The position numbers and the translations under genes were made by a program. 64,000 nucleotides of DNA from Candidatus Gemmiger stercoravium. Its GTDB lineage: Bacteria; Bacillota; Clostridia; Oscillospirales; Ruminococcaceae. The stretch is from the NCBI GenBank assembly GCA_019119835.1, contig DWWE01000110.1:1-64000 (forward strand). The letters run 5' to 3'. The notes beneath the pieces were generated by a model that was given only the letters and a program-made list of their open reading frames with translations, searched no databases and was not told the DNA's origin. Positions 1-9,747 of this stretch are shown one piece after another (position 1 is the stretch's first letter; each line of letters begins with the position of its first letter).

Positions 1-796
1 CGTGCTCGTCGTCACCGATCAGCAGACGCTTGGGGTCGGTGGACAGGGTGGTCTTGCCGGTGCCGGACAGGCCGAAGAAGATGGCGGTGTTCTCGCCGTT
101 CATGTCGGTGTTGGCGGAGCAGTGCATCGAAGCGATGCCCTTGAGGGGCAGGTAGTAGTTCATCATCGAGAACATGCCCTTCTTCATCTCGCCGCCGTAC
201 CAGGTGTTCAGGATGACCTGCTCACGGCTGGTGAGGTTGAAGACAACGGCCGTCTCGGAGTTCAGGCCCAGCTCCTTGTAGTTCTCCACCTTGGCCTTGG
301 AGGCGTTGAAGGAGATGAAGTCGGGCTCGAAATTCTCCAGTTCCTCGGCGGTGGGCTCGATGAACATGTTCTTGACGAAGTGAGCCTGCCAGGCCACTTC
401 CATGATGAAGCGGATGGCCATGCGGCTGTCCTTGTTGGCGCCGCAGAACACGTCCATCACGAACAGGCGCTTGTTGGACAGCTCCTGGATGGCCAGCTTC
501 TTGCAGGCGTCCCAGGCTTCCTTGGAGGCGGGCTTGTTGTCGTTCTTGTACTCGTCAGAGGTCCACCACACCGTGTCCTTGGAGTTCTCATCCATGACGA
601 TGAACTTGTCCTTGGGGGAGCGGCCGGTGTAGATGCCGGTCATGACGTTGACGGCGCCCAGCTCGCTGACCTGGCCCTTTTCGTAGCCTTCCAGGCCGGG
701 TTTGGTCTCTTCGGCGAACAGGGTTTCGTAAGAGGGGTTGTACACGATCTCGGTGGTACCGGTGATCCCGTACTTGGTCAAATCAATGTTTTTCAT
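1..796 (-). CDS. pckA: Phosphoenolpyruvate carboxykinase (ATP), 5' part, truncated by window edge
   Basis: Reverse-strand translation [27 protein letters not shown]...[25 protein letters not shown]; kinase-1a motif [14 protein letters not shown] aaggagg upstream. Confidence 0.95.
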   Translation of the reverse strand, partial: MKNIDLTKYGITGTTEIVYNPSYETLFAEETKPGLEGYEKGQVSELGAVNVMTGIYTGRSPKDKFIVMDENSKDTVWWTSDEYKNDNKPASKEAWDACKKLAIQELSNKRLFVMDVFCGANKDSRMAIRFIMEVAWQAHFVKNMFIEPTAEELENFEPDFISFNASKAKVENYKELGLNSETAVVFNLTSREQVILNTWYGGEMKKGMFSMMNYYLPLKGIASMHCSANTDMNGENTAIFFGLSGTGKTTLSTDPKRLLIGDDEH

Positions 797-1052
797 TGGG
801 GAAATACCTCCTTGTATTCCAGTATTTCGTTTACCATGGTTAGTATACCGTAATTCCTAGAAAACTGCAAGCCTTATCCGGCGATTCCGGGCAAAACTTT
901 TGAAGGATTGCCAAAAAATTCGGAAATATGTCCCAAAAGGGCGGCACGTTTTTGCAGGAATTGACAGTTGTGGTATAATACATTCAACAAGATAAATGTC
1001 CCGGGCTGCGGGGCGGTGCCCCGGCGCCCGGCGCTGGAAAGGTGGAAGATCT

Positions 1053-1589
1053 ATGCTGACCAATGAGACTCTGCACACACTCGAAACCCGCCGCAGCTGC
1101 CGCGCCTATCTGGACCGGCAGGTGGAGGACAAAATGCTGGACGCCGTGCTGCAGGCGGGCATGTACGCCCCTACCGGCATGGGCCGCCAGAGCCCGGTGA
1201 TCGTGGCGGTGCAGAACAAGACCGTCCGGGACGAGCTCTCCCGCCTGAATGCGGCGGTCATGGGCAATGCGGGCGACCCGTTCTACGGCGCCCCCACCGT
1301 GCTGGTGGTGCTGGCCGACACCGCCTGCCCCACCTGGCAGTATGACGGCAGCCTGGTGATGGGCAACCTGCTCAATGCGGCGGCCAGCCTGGGGCTGGGC
1401 AGCTGCTGGATCCACCGCGCCAAAGAGGTGTTCGATACCCCCCGCGGCAAGGAACTGCTCCAAAAATGGGGGGTGCCCAACGCCGAGCGGCTGACCGGGG
1501 TGGGCCACTGCATCCTGGGGTATCCGGCGCCGGACGGGGAGAAGCCCGCAGCCCCGCGCAAGGAAGGCTACGTCACCTATGTGCGCTGA
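1053..1589 (+). CDS. Nitroreductase family protein
   Basis: ETRRSCRAYLDRQ...APTGMGRQSP...GLGSCWIHRAKEVF...ILGYP; start at 1053 after ggaaaggtgg. Confidence 0.9.
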   Translation: MLTNETLHTLETRRSCRAYLDRQVEDKMLDAVLQAGMYAPTGMGRQSPVIVAVQNKTVRDELSRLNAAVMGNAGDPFYGAPTVLVVLADTACPTWQYDGSLVMGNLLNAAASLGLGSCWIHRAKEVFDTPRGKELLQKWGVPNAERLTGVGHCILGYPAPDGEKPAAPRKEGYVTYVR

Positions 1590-1971
1590 GGGGGGCATCT
1601 ATGGCATCGGCACCGATCTGTGCCAGGCCGCCCGGATGGAGCGCTGCCTGCAGCGGGACGCCTTTCTGCGCCGGGTCTTTTCGGAGCAGGAACAAACCCT
1701 GCTGGCCGCCCGCAGCGGAAAGGCCCGGTGGGAGACGGCGGCCGCCAACTTCGCCGCCAAGGAGGCGTTCCTGAAAGCCTGCGGCGTGGGTCTCGGCGGG
1801 TTCGCCCTGGCCGAGATCGCCGTGTTGCGCCGGGAGAGCGGCGCGCCCTACTATGCCCTGCAGGGGGCGGCGGCTGCCTGGGCCCGGGACCGGCGGATCA
1901 TCGCCCACCTGTCCCTGAGCCATGACGGCGGGCTGGCCTGCGCCTTTGCGGTGCTGGAACGGGCCCGCTGA
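1579..1971 (+). CDS. acpS: Holo-[acyl-carrier-protein] synthase
   Basis: GIGTDLCQAARMERCL...RVFSEQEQ...FAAKEAFLKACGVGL...HLSLSHDGGLACAFAV; overlaps end of nitroreductase gene. Confidence 0.93.
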   Translation: MCAEGGIYGIGTDLCQAARMERCLQRDAFLRRVFSEQEQTLLAARSGKARWETAAANFAAKEAFLKACGVGLGGFALAEIAVLRRESGAPYYALQGAAAAWARDRRIIAHLSLSHDGGLACAFAVLERAR

Positions 1972-2063
1972 ACCGCCCCGCCGGCTTTTTTGCCGGGCGG
2001 TGATTATTCCCGCCCCTGCCTGCTTATACTGTAAGTGAAAATTCACAACAGGAGGGCAGGACC

Positions 2064-2441
2064 ATGGAGGTACACAGAGGCGAAGTTTTTTATGCGGATC
2101 TCAGCCCGGTGGTGGGCAGCGAACAGGGCGGGGTACGGCCGGTACTTATCATACAGAATGAGATCGGCAACCGGCACAGCCCCACCGTGATCGCGGCCGC
2201 CATCACCTCCCGGCAGGACAAAAACCGCCTGCCGACCCATATCGGGGTGCGGGCGGACCGGTGCGGCCTGGCCAAAGACAGCATCGTCCTGACCGAGCAG
2301 ATCCGCACGCTGGACAAACGCCGCCTGCGGGAGCGGGCCGGGCGCATCGCGCCGGAGGATATGCAGCGGGTGGACGAGGCGCTGGGCGTCTCGATGGGCC
2401 TGCTGCCGCAGCCCCATGAACCCCGCAGCACCGTCTTTTAA
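2064..2441 (+). CDS. ndoA: MazF/PemK-type endoribonuclease toxin, EndoA-like
   Basis: VHRGEVFYADLSPVVGSEQGGVRPVLIIQNEIGNRHSPTVIAAAITS...LPTHIGV...ILTEQIRTLDKRRL. Confidence 0.93.
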   Translation: MEVHRGEVFYADLSPVVGSEQGGVRPVLIIQNEIGNRHSPTVIAAAITSRQDKNRLPTHIGVRADRCGLAKDSIVLTEQIRTLDKRRLRERAGRIAPEDMQRVDEALGVSMGLLPQPHEPRSTVF

Positions 2442-2461
2442 GGCGGCGGAATACAAAACAG

Positions 2462-2505
2462 CGCCCGCCGGGCGGCTTTTCAGCCGTCCGGCGGGCGTTT
2501 TGTCA
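2462..2505. terminator. Intrinsic terminator hairpin between convergent ndoA and apbE
   Basis: cgcccgccgggcggct-tttc-agccgtccggcgggcg followed by ttttgt. Confidence 0.8.
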
Positions 2506-2526
2506 TGGAAAGGCAGGGGAAGGGGG

Positions 2527-3609
2527 TCAGCCGGCTCCGGCGGGCCAGCCGTCGCTGGCAAGCAGTGTGCCGCCCTCAAAGATCCACAGGGCTTCGGCCC
2601 CGGTCAACTCCTCCAGGATGGTTTCCCCCTGGTCCGGCGGCAGGCAGAACAGCCCGGTGGACAGGGCATCCCCCAGCCCGGCGTCCCGGCACAGGATGGC
2701 CACGCTGCGGCAGTACCGAGCCGGCTGCAGGGCGGCCAGGTCGATCAGGTGGTGGTAGCGAACCCCGTCCAGCTCAAAATACCGCTGGTAGTCGCCGCTC
2801 ACGATCAGGCTCTGCCCGCCCTCCAGCGCCACGGTGCGCAGGACATCGCCGCCGTCGGGGTCCTGCACCCCGGCGGTCCAGCGGGACCCGTCCGCCTTGG
2901 TGCCGATGGCCCGCACGCTGCCGCCGGCGTTGATGAGGGCCGAATCCAGCCCCCGCGCCTCGGCGGCCCGGGCGGCCTGTTCCACCGCCCAGCCCTTGGC
3001 GATGGCCCCCACATCCAGCTGCAGCTCCGGGTCGTCAAACCGGACGGTCCCGGCTTGCTCGTCCAGCACCAGGTCCCGGATGTCCATGTGACGGGCGGCC
3101 TGTGTTAAGGCGGTTTCATCGGGCAGCAGGGCGGTCAGGCCGCTGTCCCGGGCGGTCTCGCCGCTGGCGGTCCGGGCGGCCTGCACGGCCTCCCGGGTGT
3201 CGTGCCATAGCGCCAGCACCCCGCCGGCGGCAATGTTGCAGGCACCGTCGGTCAGGGCGTAGGCCTGTTTGCCGAAGACCAGCAGTTCCATCAGCGCCGG
3301 GTCCACAGCCACCGGGCCGTCGGCCGCCTGTTCGTTCAGGTCGGCCAGGTTGGTCAGCCCGTCATAGTGGTTGTAGATGTCAAACAGCTGGTGGTAGCGC
3401 AGCAGGTCGGCGTGCAGTGCCTCGGCCTGGGCCTGCCATTCCCCGGCGCTGTCGGCGTAGCCGGACACGACGGTCACCGTGTCAAACAGGTCCCACCAGG
3501 TCTCGGTGTACATCGGCCGGCGGGTGCGGTCCCGGTACAGGCTTACCCCGAACACCGCCGCCAGCGCCAGCGCCATGCACAGTCCCAGCGCGATCCGCCG
3601 GCGGGTCAC
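2527..3609 (-). CDS. apbE: FAD:protein FMN transferase (ApbE family)
   Basis: TETWWDLFDTVTVVSGY...DVGAIAKGWAVEQAA...SALINAGGSVRAIG...HHLIDL...DALSTGLF. Confidence 0.9.
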   Translation of the reverse strand: MTRRRIALGLCMALALAAVFGVSLYRDRTRRPMYTETWWDLFDTVTVVSGYADSAGEWQAQAEALHADLLRYHQLFDIYNHYDGLTNLADLNEQAADGPVAVDPALMELLVFGKQAYALTDGACNIAAGGVLALWHDTREAVQAARTASGETARDSGLTALLPDETALTQAARHMDIRDLVLDEQAGTVRFDDPELQLDVGAIAKGWAVEQAARAAEARGLDSALINAGGSVRAIGTKADGSRWTAGVQDPDGGDVLRTVALEGGQSLIVSGDYQRYFELDGVRYHHLIDLAALQPARYCRSVAILCRDAGLGDALSTGLFCLPPDQGETILEELTGAEALWIFEGGTLLASDGWPAGAG

Positions 3610-4019
3610 GGCTGCCCTCCCAGCGCTTTGTGCTCGGCGTTCAGTTCCTGCAGCAGCGCCCCCAGCGTCCAGCCCTTGCTGGTGGGGGTCACCATGGCGC
3701 GCAGCGGGATCACCGCCCCGCCCCGGCGGACTTCATCCAGGAACTGGTGCAGGTCGCCGTCCCGGGGGCTCAGCCCGCTGATGACGATGGCCGGCAGCGC
3801 CGCGGCGTCCCGGGGCAGGGCAGGGGCGGACGGCGCGGCGGGGGCGTGGCGGCCGGCGCACAGCGCCCCGATGGTAAGCCCCAACTCCGCCGGGCTCACC
3901 GGCCGCAGCCGCAGCCGGAACCGGCGGGCAGCCAGTTCCAGCGCACCGTAGCCGGGGGCCTCGGGGCCAAAATTCCAGACGAGCACACAGCGGGGCTCTT
4001 TTTCGATACGGGCTTTCAC
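3606..4019 (-). CDS. DUF3783-like conserved protein
   Basis: VKARIEKEPRCVLVWNFGPE...VIPLRAMVTPTSKGWTLGALLQELNAEHKAL; GTG start behind ggaggg; overlaps apbE start. Confidence 0.65.
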   Translation of the reverse strand: MKARIEKEPRCVLVWNFGPEAPGYGALELAARRFRLRLRPVSPAELGLTIGALCAGRHAPAAPSAPALPRDAAALPAIVISGLSPRDGDLHQFLDEVRRGGAVIPLRAMVTPTSKGWTLGALLQELNAEHKALGGQP

Positions 4020-4106
4020 AGCATTCCCTCCATTCAGGGCCCGGGCGGGCCGGGACAATACGGCAGGCGCCGGGCCCGCTGGGTCCGGCGCCTGCCTGTG
4101 CCCGGC

Positions 4107-6998
4107 TTACAGGTCCGGGTGATATTCCTTACAGGTGCATTTCTTCCATTTCAGGCCGCTGCCGCAGGGGCAGGGATCGTTGCGGCCGATCTTCTGCACC
4201 CGCACCGGGGCGCTGCCCTTGGCGCCGGGGCGGGCCGCGGCGCCCTCGCCGGTGGGCTGGGCCACCTGTTCCCGCTTGGGCTGCACTTCGGGGCGGCGGA
4301 CCTCGATGGTCAGCAGCATGTGGACGGCATCCTCCCGGATGTTGGCCACCATCTCGTCAAACATCTGGAAGCCTTCCACCCGGTACTCGGTGACCGGGTC
4401 GTGCTGGCCGTACCCGCGCAGCCCCATGCCCTGTTTGAGCTGGTCCATGTTGTCGATGTGGTCCATCCACTTGGCGTCCACATTGCGCAGCAGGCAGATG
4501 CGCTCAAGCTCTCGCATCAACGGGGCGCCGTACTTCTGCTCCTTGGCCTTCAGCACGTTCATGCCCCGCTCGTACAGCGTGTTGGCCACCTCTTCGCGGG
4601 TGATGCGGTTCAGCTGCTCGGTGGTGTAGTTGAAGTCGGTGGGCATACACAGCCAGTTCATATAGTGGCGGCGCAGGGCGGCGAAATCCCAGTCGTCCGG
4701 CGACTCGCCGCTCAGGAAGGAGGCGCAGGTCTCGTCGATGGACTGGCGCATCATCTCGTGCATCTTGTCCGAGATGTCCTCGCCGTTGAGCACGGTCTGG
4801 CGCTGGCTGTAGATGATCTCGCGCTGCTGGTTCATCACGTCATCATACTGCAGCACCTGTTTGCGGATGGCGAAGTTGGAGGCTTCCAGCTTCTTCTGGG
4901 CGCTCTCGATGGTGTTGGTGATGAGCTTGTTCTCAATGGGAACGTCGTCCTCCAGCCCCAGCGTGTTCATCAGGTTCTGCACCCGCTCGCCGCCGAAAAT
5001 CCGCATCAGGTCGTCTTCCAAACTCAGGAAGAAGCGGGAGGCGCCGGGGTCGCCCTGGCGGCCGGCGCGGCCGCGCAGCTGGTTGTCGATGCGGCGGCTC
5101 TCGTGCCGCTCGGTGCCGATGATGAACAGACCGCCGGCCGCCCGCACGGCTTCGGCTTCCGCCTTGACCTCCGGCTCATAGGCTTCCGAAAGTTCGTTGA
5201 ACCGCCGGCGGGCCGCCAGGATCTCCTGGTCGTCGGTGTCGGCGTGGCCGTCCGCCTCGCTCAGCAGCTGGTCCAGCCGGGCGGTGTAGTCCACCGGGGC
5301 AGGCTTGTCGGGCAGCGGCTGGCCGGCGGCTTTGGCGTCGGCGCGGGCCTTCTTGTAGTCGGCCTCCTGCTCCTCCAGTTTCTGCTGCAGGCCGCGCTCC
5401 AGCTCTTTGCGCAGGGTGGCCTTGGCCATGAAGGGCACGTTGCCGCCCAGCGTGATGTCGGTGCCGCGGCCGGCCATGTTGGTGGCGATGGTCACGGCGC
5501 CCTTCTTGCCGGCCTGGGCCACGATCTCGGCCTCGCGCTCATGCTGTTTGGCGTTCAGCACATTGTGGGGGATGCCGCGGCCCTTGAGCATCTTGGACAG
5601 CGTTTCGCTCTTCTCCACGCTCACGGTGCCCACCAGCACCGGCTGGCCCTTCTGGTGGCATTCCACGATCTGCTCGATCACCGCGTCGTACTTGCCCTTC
5701 ATCGACTTGTACACGCTGTCCGGCAGGTCCTTGCGGGCGCGGGGCTTGTTGGTGGGAACGCTGACGATCTGCAGCCCGTAGATCTCGCTGAATTCGTCGG
5801 CCTCGGTGGAAGCGGTGCCGGTCATGCCGGCCAGCTTCTTGTACATGCGGAAATAGTTCTGGAAGGTGATGGTGGCCAGCGTCTTGCTCTCGGCAGCCAC
5901 GTTCACCCCTTCCTTGGCCTCGATGGCCTGGTGCAGACCGTCGTTGTACCGGCGGCCGTACATCAGGCGGCCGGTGAACTCGTCCACGATGATGACCTCG
6001 CCATCCTTGACGATGTAGTCGGTATCCCGGTGCATGACGCCCCGGGCCTTGATGGCCTGGTCAATGTAATGGCGCAGGGTCATGTTGTCGGCGTCGGAGA
6101 GGTTGTCCACCCCGAACCAGCTCTCGGCCTTGCGCACGCCGCTTTCGGTCAGCGAACAGCTCTTGTGTTTTTCGTCCACCACATAGTCGCCGTCCACCTG
6201 TTCCTCGGCGGCCACCTTGTCGTCCAGCTCCACAATGACGGACTTCTTCAGCGTCTTGGCGAACTCGTCGGCCCGCTTGTACATCACGCTGGAATCCTCG
6301 CCCTTGCCCGAGATGATCAGCGGGGTGCGGGCTTCGTCGATCAGGATGGAGTCCACCTCGTCCACAATGGCGTAGGCGTGGCCCCGCTGGACCATGTTGT
6401 TCTTGTACACGACCATGTTGTCGCGCAGGTAGTCAAACCCGAATTCGTTGTTGGTGCCGTAGGTCACGTCCGCCTCGTAAGCCTTCTTGCGCTCGGCGGG
6501 GGTCACCGCGTGGATCACCAGCCCGACGCTCAGCCCCAAAAAGCGGTAGACCTTGCCCATCCATTCACTGTCGCGCTTGGCCAGGTAATCGTTGACGGTC
6601 ACCACATGGACGCCTTCGCCGGTCAGGGCGTTCAGATAAACGGGCATGGTGGCCACCAGGGTCTTGCCTTCGCCGGTCTGCATCTCGGCAATGCAGGCCC
6701 GGTGCAGCACAATGCCGCCGATGACCTGCACGGGGTAGGGCTTCAGGCCCAGCACGCGCCAGTCGGCCTCCCGGCATACGGCGAACGCTTCCGGCAGGAT
6801 GTCGTCCAGCGTGGCGCCGTTTTTCAGCTTTTCCTTCAGCTCAGGCGTTTTGGCCTGCAGTTCGGCGTCGGTCAGTTTCTGCATCTGCGGCTCCAAGGCC
6901 AGCACCTTGTCGGCGATCGGACGGATGCGCTTGAGTTCTTTGTCGGAAAATGTTCCGAACAGTTTCTCCATAAAAGACATAGTCGAAACCCCTGTCAT
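4107..6998 (-). CDS. secA: Preprotein translocase subunit SecA
   Basis: [19 protein letters not shown]...[20 protein letters not shown]...[10 protein letters not shown]...C-terminal [15 protein letters not shown] zinc motif; true start is probably the internal Met at 6980. Confidence 0.97.
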   Translation of the reverse strand: MTGVSTMSFMEKLFGTFSDKELKRIRPIADKVLALEPQMQKLTDAELQAKTPELKEKLKNGATLDDILPEAFAVCREADWRVLGLKPYPVQVIGGIVLHRACIAEMQTGEGKTLVATMPVYLNALTGEGVHVVTVNDYLAKRDSEWMGKVYRFLGLSVGLVIHAVTPAERKKAYEADVTYGTNNEFGFDYLRDNMVVYKNNMVQRGHAYAIVDEVDSILIDEARTPLIISGKGEDSSVMYKRADEFAKTLKKSVIVELDDKVAAEEQVDGDYVVDEKHKSCSLTESGVRKAESWFGVDNLSDADNMTLRHYIDQAIKARGVMHRDTDYIVKDGEVIIVDEFTGRLMYGRRYNDGLHQAIEAKEGVNVAAESKTLATITFQNYFRMYKKLAGMTGTASTEADEFSEIYGLQIVSVPTNKPRARKDLPDSVYKSMKGKYDAVIEQIVECHQKGQPVLVGTVSVEKSETLSKMLKGRGIPHNVLNAKQHEREAEIVAQAGKKGAVTIATNMAGRGTDITLGGNVPFMAKATLRKELERGLQQKLEEQEADYKKARADAKAAGQPLPDKPAPVDYTARLDQLLSEADGHADTDDQEILAARRRFNELSEAYEPEVKAEAEAVRAAGGLFIIGTERHESRRIDNQLRGRAGRQGDPGASRFFLSLEDDLMRIFGGERVQNLMNTLGLEDDVPIENKLITNTIESAQKKLEASNFAIRKQVLQYDDVMNQQREIIYSQRQTVLNGEDISDKMHEMMRQSIDETCASFLSGESPDDWDFAALRRHYMNWLCMPTDFNYTTEQLNRITREEVANTLYERGMNVLKAKEQKYGAPLMRELERICLLRNVDAKWMDHIDNMDQLKQGMGLRGYGQHDPVTEYRVEGFQMFDEMVANIREDAVHMLLTIEVRRPEVQPKREQVAQPTGEGAAARPGAKGSAPVRVQKIGRNDPCPCGSGLKWKKCTCKEYHPDL

Positions 6999-7119
6999 TC
7001 GTGCCGCGGCGGCGGCATCAGCATTCTTTCAGGCGGACCGGTCCTGCTGCCCGCAGCCGGGCGGCAGGTCAGCCGACACCCATTCCGGATGGAAAAATCA
7101 TACACTTTAATATAATACA

Positions 7120-7152
7120 CCCGCACAGGCTTTCTTGTCAAACCTGTGCGGG
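7120..7152. promoter_or_regulatory. 10-bp perfect inverted repeat overlapping the predicted secA promoter
   Basis: cccgcacagg-ctttcttgtcaaa-cctgtgcggg; reverse-strand loop contains TTGACA, with TATTAT 18 nt downstream. Confidence 0.5.
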
Positions 7153-7182
7153 TGCGGGTCAAATACAGGAAATTGTGGCGGT

Positions 7183-8100
7183 TCAGCCGTGGGCGGGCTG
7201 CGGCTGGGGCGCGGGGTCCTTGCGCAGGCTCAGCAGAACCAGCATCACAAAAATGCAGACGAAGCCCAGTGCGTCCCACCCGGTAAAGGGGGAGCCCAGC
7301 AGCCAGGTGCTCAGCGCCGCGGCGGTGACCGGTTCGGCAAAGCTGTACAGGCTGGCCCGCTGCGGGCCGATCCACTTCACCCCCTGCATGTAGCAGCAGA
7401 AGGCCAGCACATTGCCGATCAGCACCACCACGGCGATGCCCAGAATGCCGATGAGGTTGGGCTGGTAGCTGCTCTGCCAGGGCCGGAAGACGAAGCTGAA
7501 GGCCACGCCGCCCATCAAAAAGGCCCAGCCCTGCAGGATGGGGGTGGAGAACTGCCGCTGCAGCCGCTTGGGCCACATCGTGTACACCACCACGCAGACG
7601 CCGCTGAGGACGCCGCTCACCAGGGCGGCCGGGCGGATGGCCAGCTGGTCCAGGCTGCCGTGGGTGGTCAGCAGCAGCACGCCGCCCAGGGCCAGCAGCA
7701 CCGAAAAGATCTCGAAGCCGCGGGGCGGGCGCCGCATCTGCACGCAGGTCACCAGCAGGATCATCACGGGGGACAGGTTCTGCAGGATCGTGGCCACCCC
7801 GGCGTTGGAAAGCTGGATGGTCAGGAAATAGAGGAACTGGCACCCGCTGACCCCGGCCAGGCCGTAGATCACCAGGTCCCGGGCGTTGTGTCGCCCGCGC
7901 CAGGGGGCCAGCAGCGCCCGGCGGTCCCTGATGAGATAGTAGGCGCAGAGCACCAGCCCCGCCAGACCCAGCCGCAGCGGGGTCAGCCAGCCGGAATCCA
8001 TCCCCTGCCGGGTAAACAGATACTGGGCCACACAGCCCGAAAGCCCCCAGCAGGCGGCCCCGAACAGGGTCAGAAACGAGCCTTTCACATGTTCACTCAT
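7183..8100 (-). CDS. EamA/DMT family transporter
   Basis: MSEHVKGSFLTLFGAACWGLSGCVAQYLF...multiple TM segments...YSFAEPVTAAALSTWLLGSPFTGWDALG. Confidence 0.85.
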   Translation of the reverse strand: MSEHVKGSFLTLFGAACWGLSGCVAQYLFTRQGMDSGWLTPLRLGLAGLVLCAYYLIRDRRALLAPWRGRHNARDLVIYGLAGVSGCQFLYFLTIQLSNAGVATILQNLSPVMILLVTCVQMRRPPRGFEIFSVLLALGGVLLLTTHGSLDQLAIRPAALVSGVLSGVCVVVYTMWPKRLQRQFSTPILQGWAFLMGGVAFSFVFRPWQSSYQPNLIGILGIAVVVLIGNVLAFCCYMQGVKWIGPQRASLYSFAEPVTAAALSTWLLGSPFTGWDALGFVCIFVMLVLLSLRKDPAPQPQPAHG

Positions 8101-8752
8101 GGTGGGCCTCCCTGAGAATGAAGTCGGCGGCTTCGGGCAGGCCGGGCACCACCGGTGCGCCGGTGGCCCGCAGGGCCGCCTCGGTCTGGTGGCCGGCGCA
8201 CTGCAGCACGCAGCGCACCCCCATCGCCCGGGCCACTTCAAAATCATGGACCGAATCCCCGATCATGACGGCACGCCCGGGGTCAAACCCGCTCTCGCGG
8301 AAAAAGCGGCGGCCGAGCTCCACCTTGCTCTTGGCGTAAATGTCGCCCAGGCCCAGCAGCCGGTCGAAACAACCGCGTATGCCCCGCTCGGTCACCTGCC
8401 GTTCCAGGTCCTCCACCCGGGAGGCGGACAGGATCACCTGCCGCAGCCCGGCGCAGTCGAAGTCCGCCAGGGCCTGGCGGGCGCCCCGGGCCAGCGGGCA
8501 GGCCGCGGAGCGGGGCAGGTAATCTTCCATATAGCTTTTGGCCAGCACAGGGAAGGGGTGCCGGCTGAAATCGAAGCCGGCGCGGACATAGTATTCCTCC
8601 ACCGGAAACCCGAAGATCTCCCGGTAGCTGTCCAGCGTATACCGCTGCGGGTAGCCGTATTCTGCCAGCAGATGGTTGAGCGCATCCACACACAGGGCCA
8701 CATCGTCCAGCAGCGTGCCGTTCCAGTCCCAAAGAATCAAATCGACCGGCAT
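8093..8752 (-). CDS. HAD family hydrolase, phosphoglycolate phosphatase-like
   Basis: DLILWDWNGTLLDDVALC...VILSAS...VMIGDSVHDFEVARAMGVRCVLQCAGHQ. Confidence 0.85.
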   Translation of the reverse strand: MPVDLILWDWNGTLLDDVALCVDALNHLLAEYGYPQRYTLDSYREIFGFPVEEYYVRAGFDFSRHPFPVLAKSYMEDYLPRSAACPLARGARQALADFDCAGLRQVILSASRVEDLERQVTERGIRGCFDRLLGLGDIYAKSKVELGRRFFRESGFDPGRAVMIGDSVHDFEVARAMGVRCVLQCAGHQTEAALRATGAPVVPGLPEAADFILREAHHE

Positions 8753-8790
8753 CCTGTTTCCCTCCTTGGCGTTGCAGATAGAACCCGGGC

Positions 8791-9399
8791 TCAGGCGGCG
8801 AAGATCCGCCGCAGCGCCCGATTGCGCTCGATCAGTTTGACCAGCGCCACGCCCAGCACGCAGCAGCTGATGACCTCACCCACACCGACGGTCAGCATGT
8901 TGAACAGCGTAACCGGCAGGGTGGCCGGCGTGTCGGAGAAAAAGACGCTGATCTCCCACCCTACGATCAGGGCGTTGAAGAGCACCGGCGGCAGGGCGGC
9001 GGGCAGCGCCAGCCCTGCCGGGCGCAGACCGCGCAGCCGGTAGGTGACCAGGCAGGCCAGCAGGGTGGCCAGGGTGCCGAACACCACGTCGATGACGGTA
9101 GAGCCCAGCGCGTTGGCCAGTAGACAGCCCAGCGTCACCCCGGCGATGTATTCCGGGCCGAAGACCGGCAGCAGGCAGAGCGCTTCGGCCAGCCGCACCT
9201 GGACGGCCCCGTAGGAGAAGGGCTGCAGCGCCAGACAAAGCACCACATACACGGCGGCGATCATGCCGCAGCGCACCAGGCGATTGGTGCGCCGGGCCCC
9301 GGCCTGGGACGGGCCGTCGGCCTGGGGGCGCAGCGCCAGCCGGGCGCCGAGAAAGGCTGCCGCAAGGACAGCCGCGAAGACAACGATCCATTTCAACAT
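8791..9399 (-). CDS. queT: QueT-family queuosine-precursor transporter
   Basis: AVYVVLCLALQPFSYGAVQVRLAEALCLLPVFGPEYIAGVTLGCLLANALGS; preceded by a preQ1-III-like element. Confidence 0.88.
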   Translation of the reverse strand: MLKWIVVFAAVLAAAFLGARLALRPQADGPSQAGARRTNRLVRCGMIAAVYVVLCLALQPFSYGAVQVRLAEALCLLPVFGPEYIAGVTLGCLLANALGSTVIDVVFGTLATLLACLVTYRLRGLRPAGLALPAALPPVLFNALIVGWEISVFFSDTPATLPVTLFNMLTVGVGEVISCCVLGVALVKLIERNRALRRIFAA

Positions 9400-9405
9400 A
9401 GTACA

Positions 9406-9512
9406 CTCCGGCGGATAGATTTTGACCGCACACGGGACCGCCAGCCCCGGCCGGTTTGTCGCCGCCCGGCGGTTGGACCGGGCGGCGGAGCCTAAAATCC
9501 TAAGTTGCTCAA
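9406..9512 (-). ncRNA. preQ1-III riboswitch
   Basis: Reverse strand: gagcaacttaggattttaggctccgccgcccggtccaaccgccgggcggcgacaaaccggccggggctggcggtcccgtgtgcggtcaaaatctatccgccggag; close match to the remembered Faecalibacterium preQ1-III sequence; sits just before queT and ends at its RBS. Confidence 0.9.
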
Positions 9513-9521
9513 CAAGGCATG

Positions 9522-9550
9522 ATTATAGCAAAAAAATCCGGCGATGACAA
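9522..9550 (-). promoter_or_regulatory. Sigma-A-like promoter for riboswitch-queT
   Basis: Reverse strand TTGTCA-17 nt-TATAAT. Confidence 0.8.
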
Positions 9551-9585
9551 GAGATCAGACCGGCAAAAACAGTGAAAAAAGCAAC

Positions 9586-9613
9586 AAAAAGCCGGACCCC
9601 GCAGGGTCCGGCA
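9586..9613 (-). terminator. Terminator downstream of degV-family gene
   Basis: Reverse strand gccggaccctgcggggtccggcttttt. Confidence 0.85.
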
Positions 9614-9747
9614 CAGATTGTCGAAAAAGTATAAAATCCGTCGCCGTCGGCGGACAATCTCCGGCCTAAGAGCCGGGCCTGCGGCCCGGTTGGCCTGCGA
9701 AACGCGCCGGCGGAAACAGGGCCCGGCAGCCGACAGGGAAAGGGCGG

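Noticed and set aside
3102-7115. 1337-aa plus-strand ORF
   Set aside because: Antisense to apbE, the DUF3783-like gene and secA; arises from high-GC codon bias and has repetitive G/A/H/V-rich composition
9614-9660. agattgtc...gacaatct inverted repeat
   Set aside because: Short arms with a long loop between degV and its terminator; likely chance
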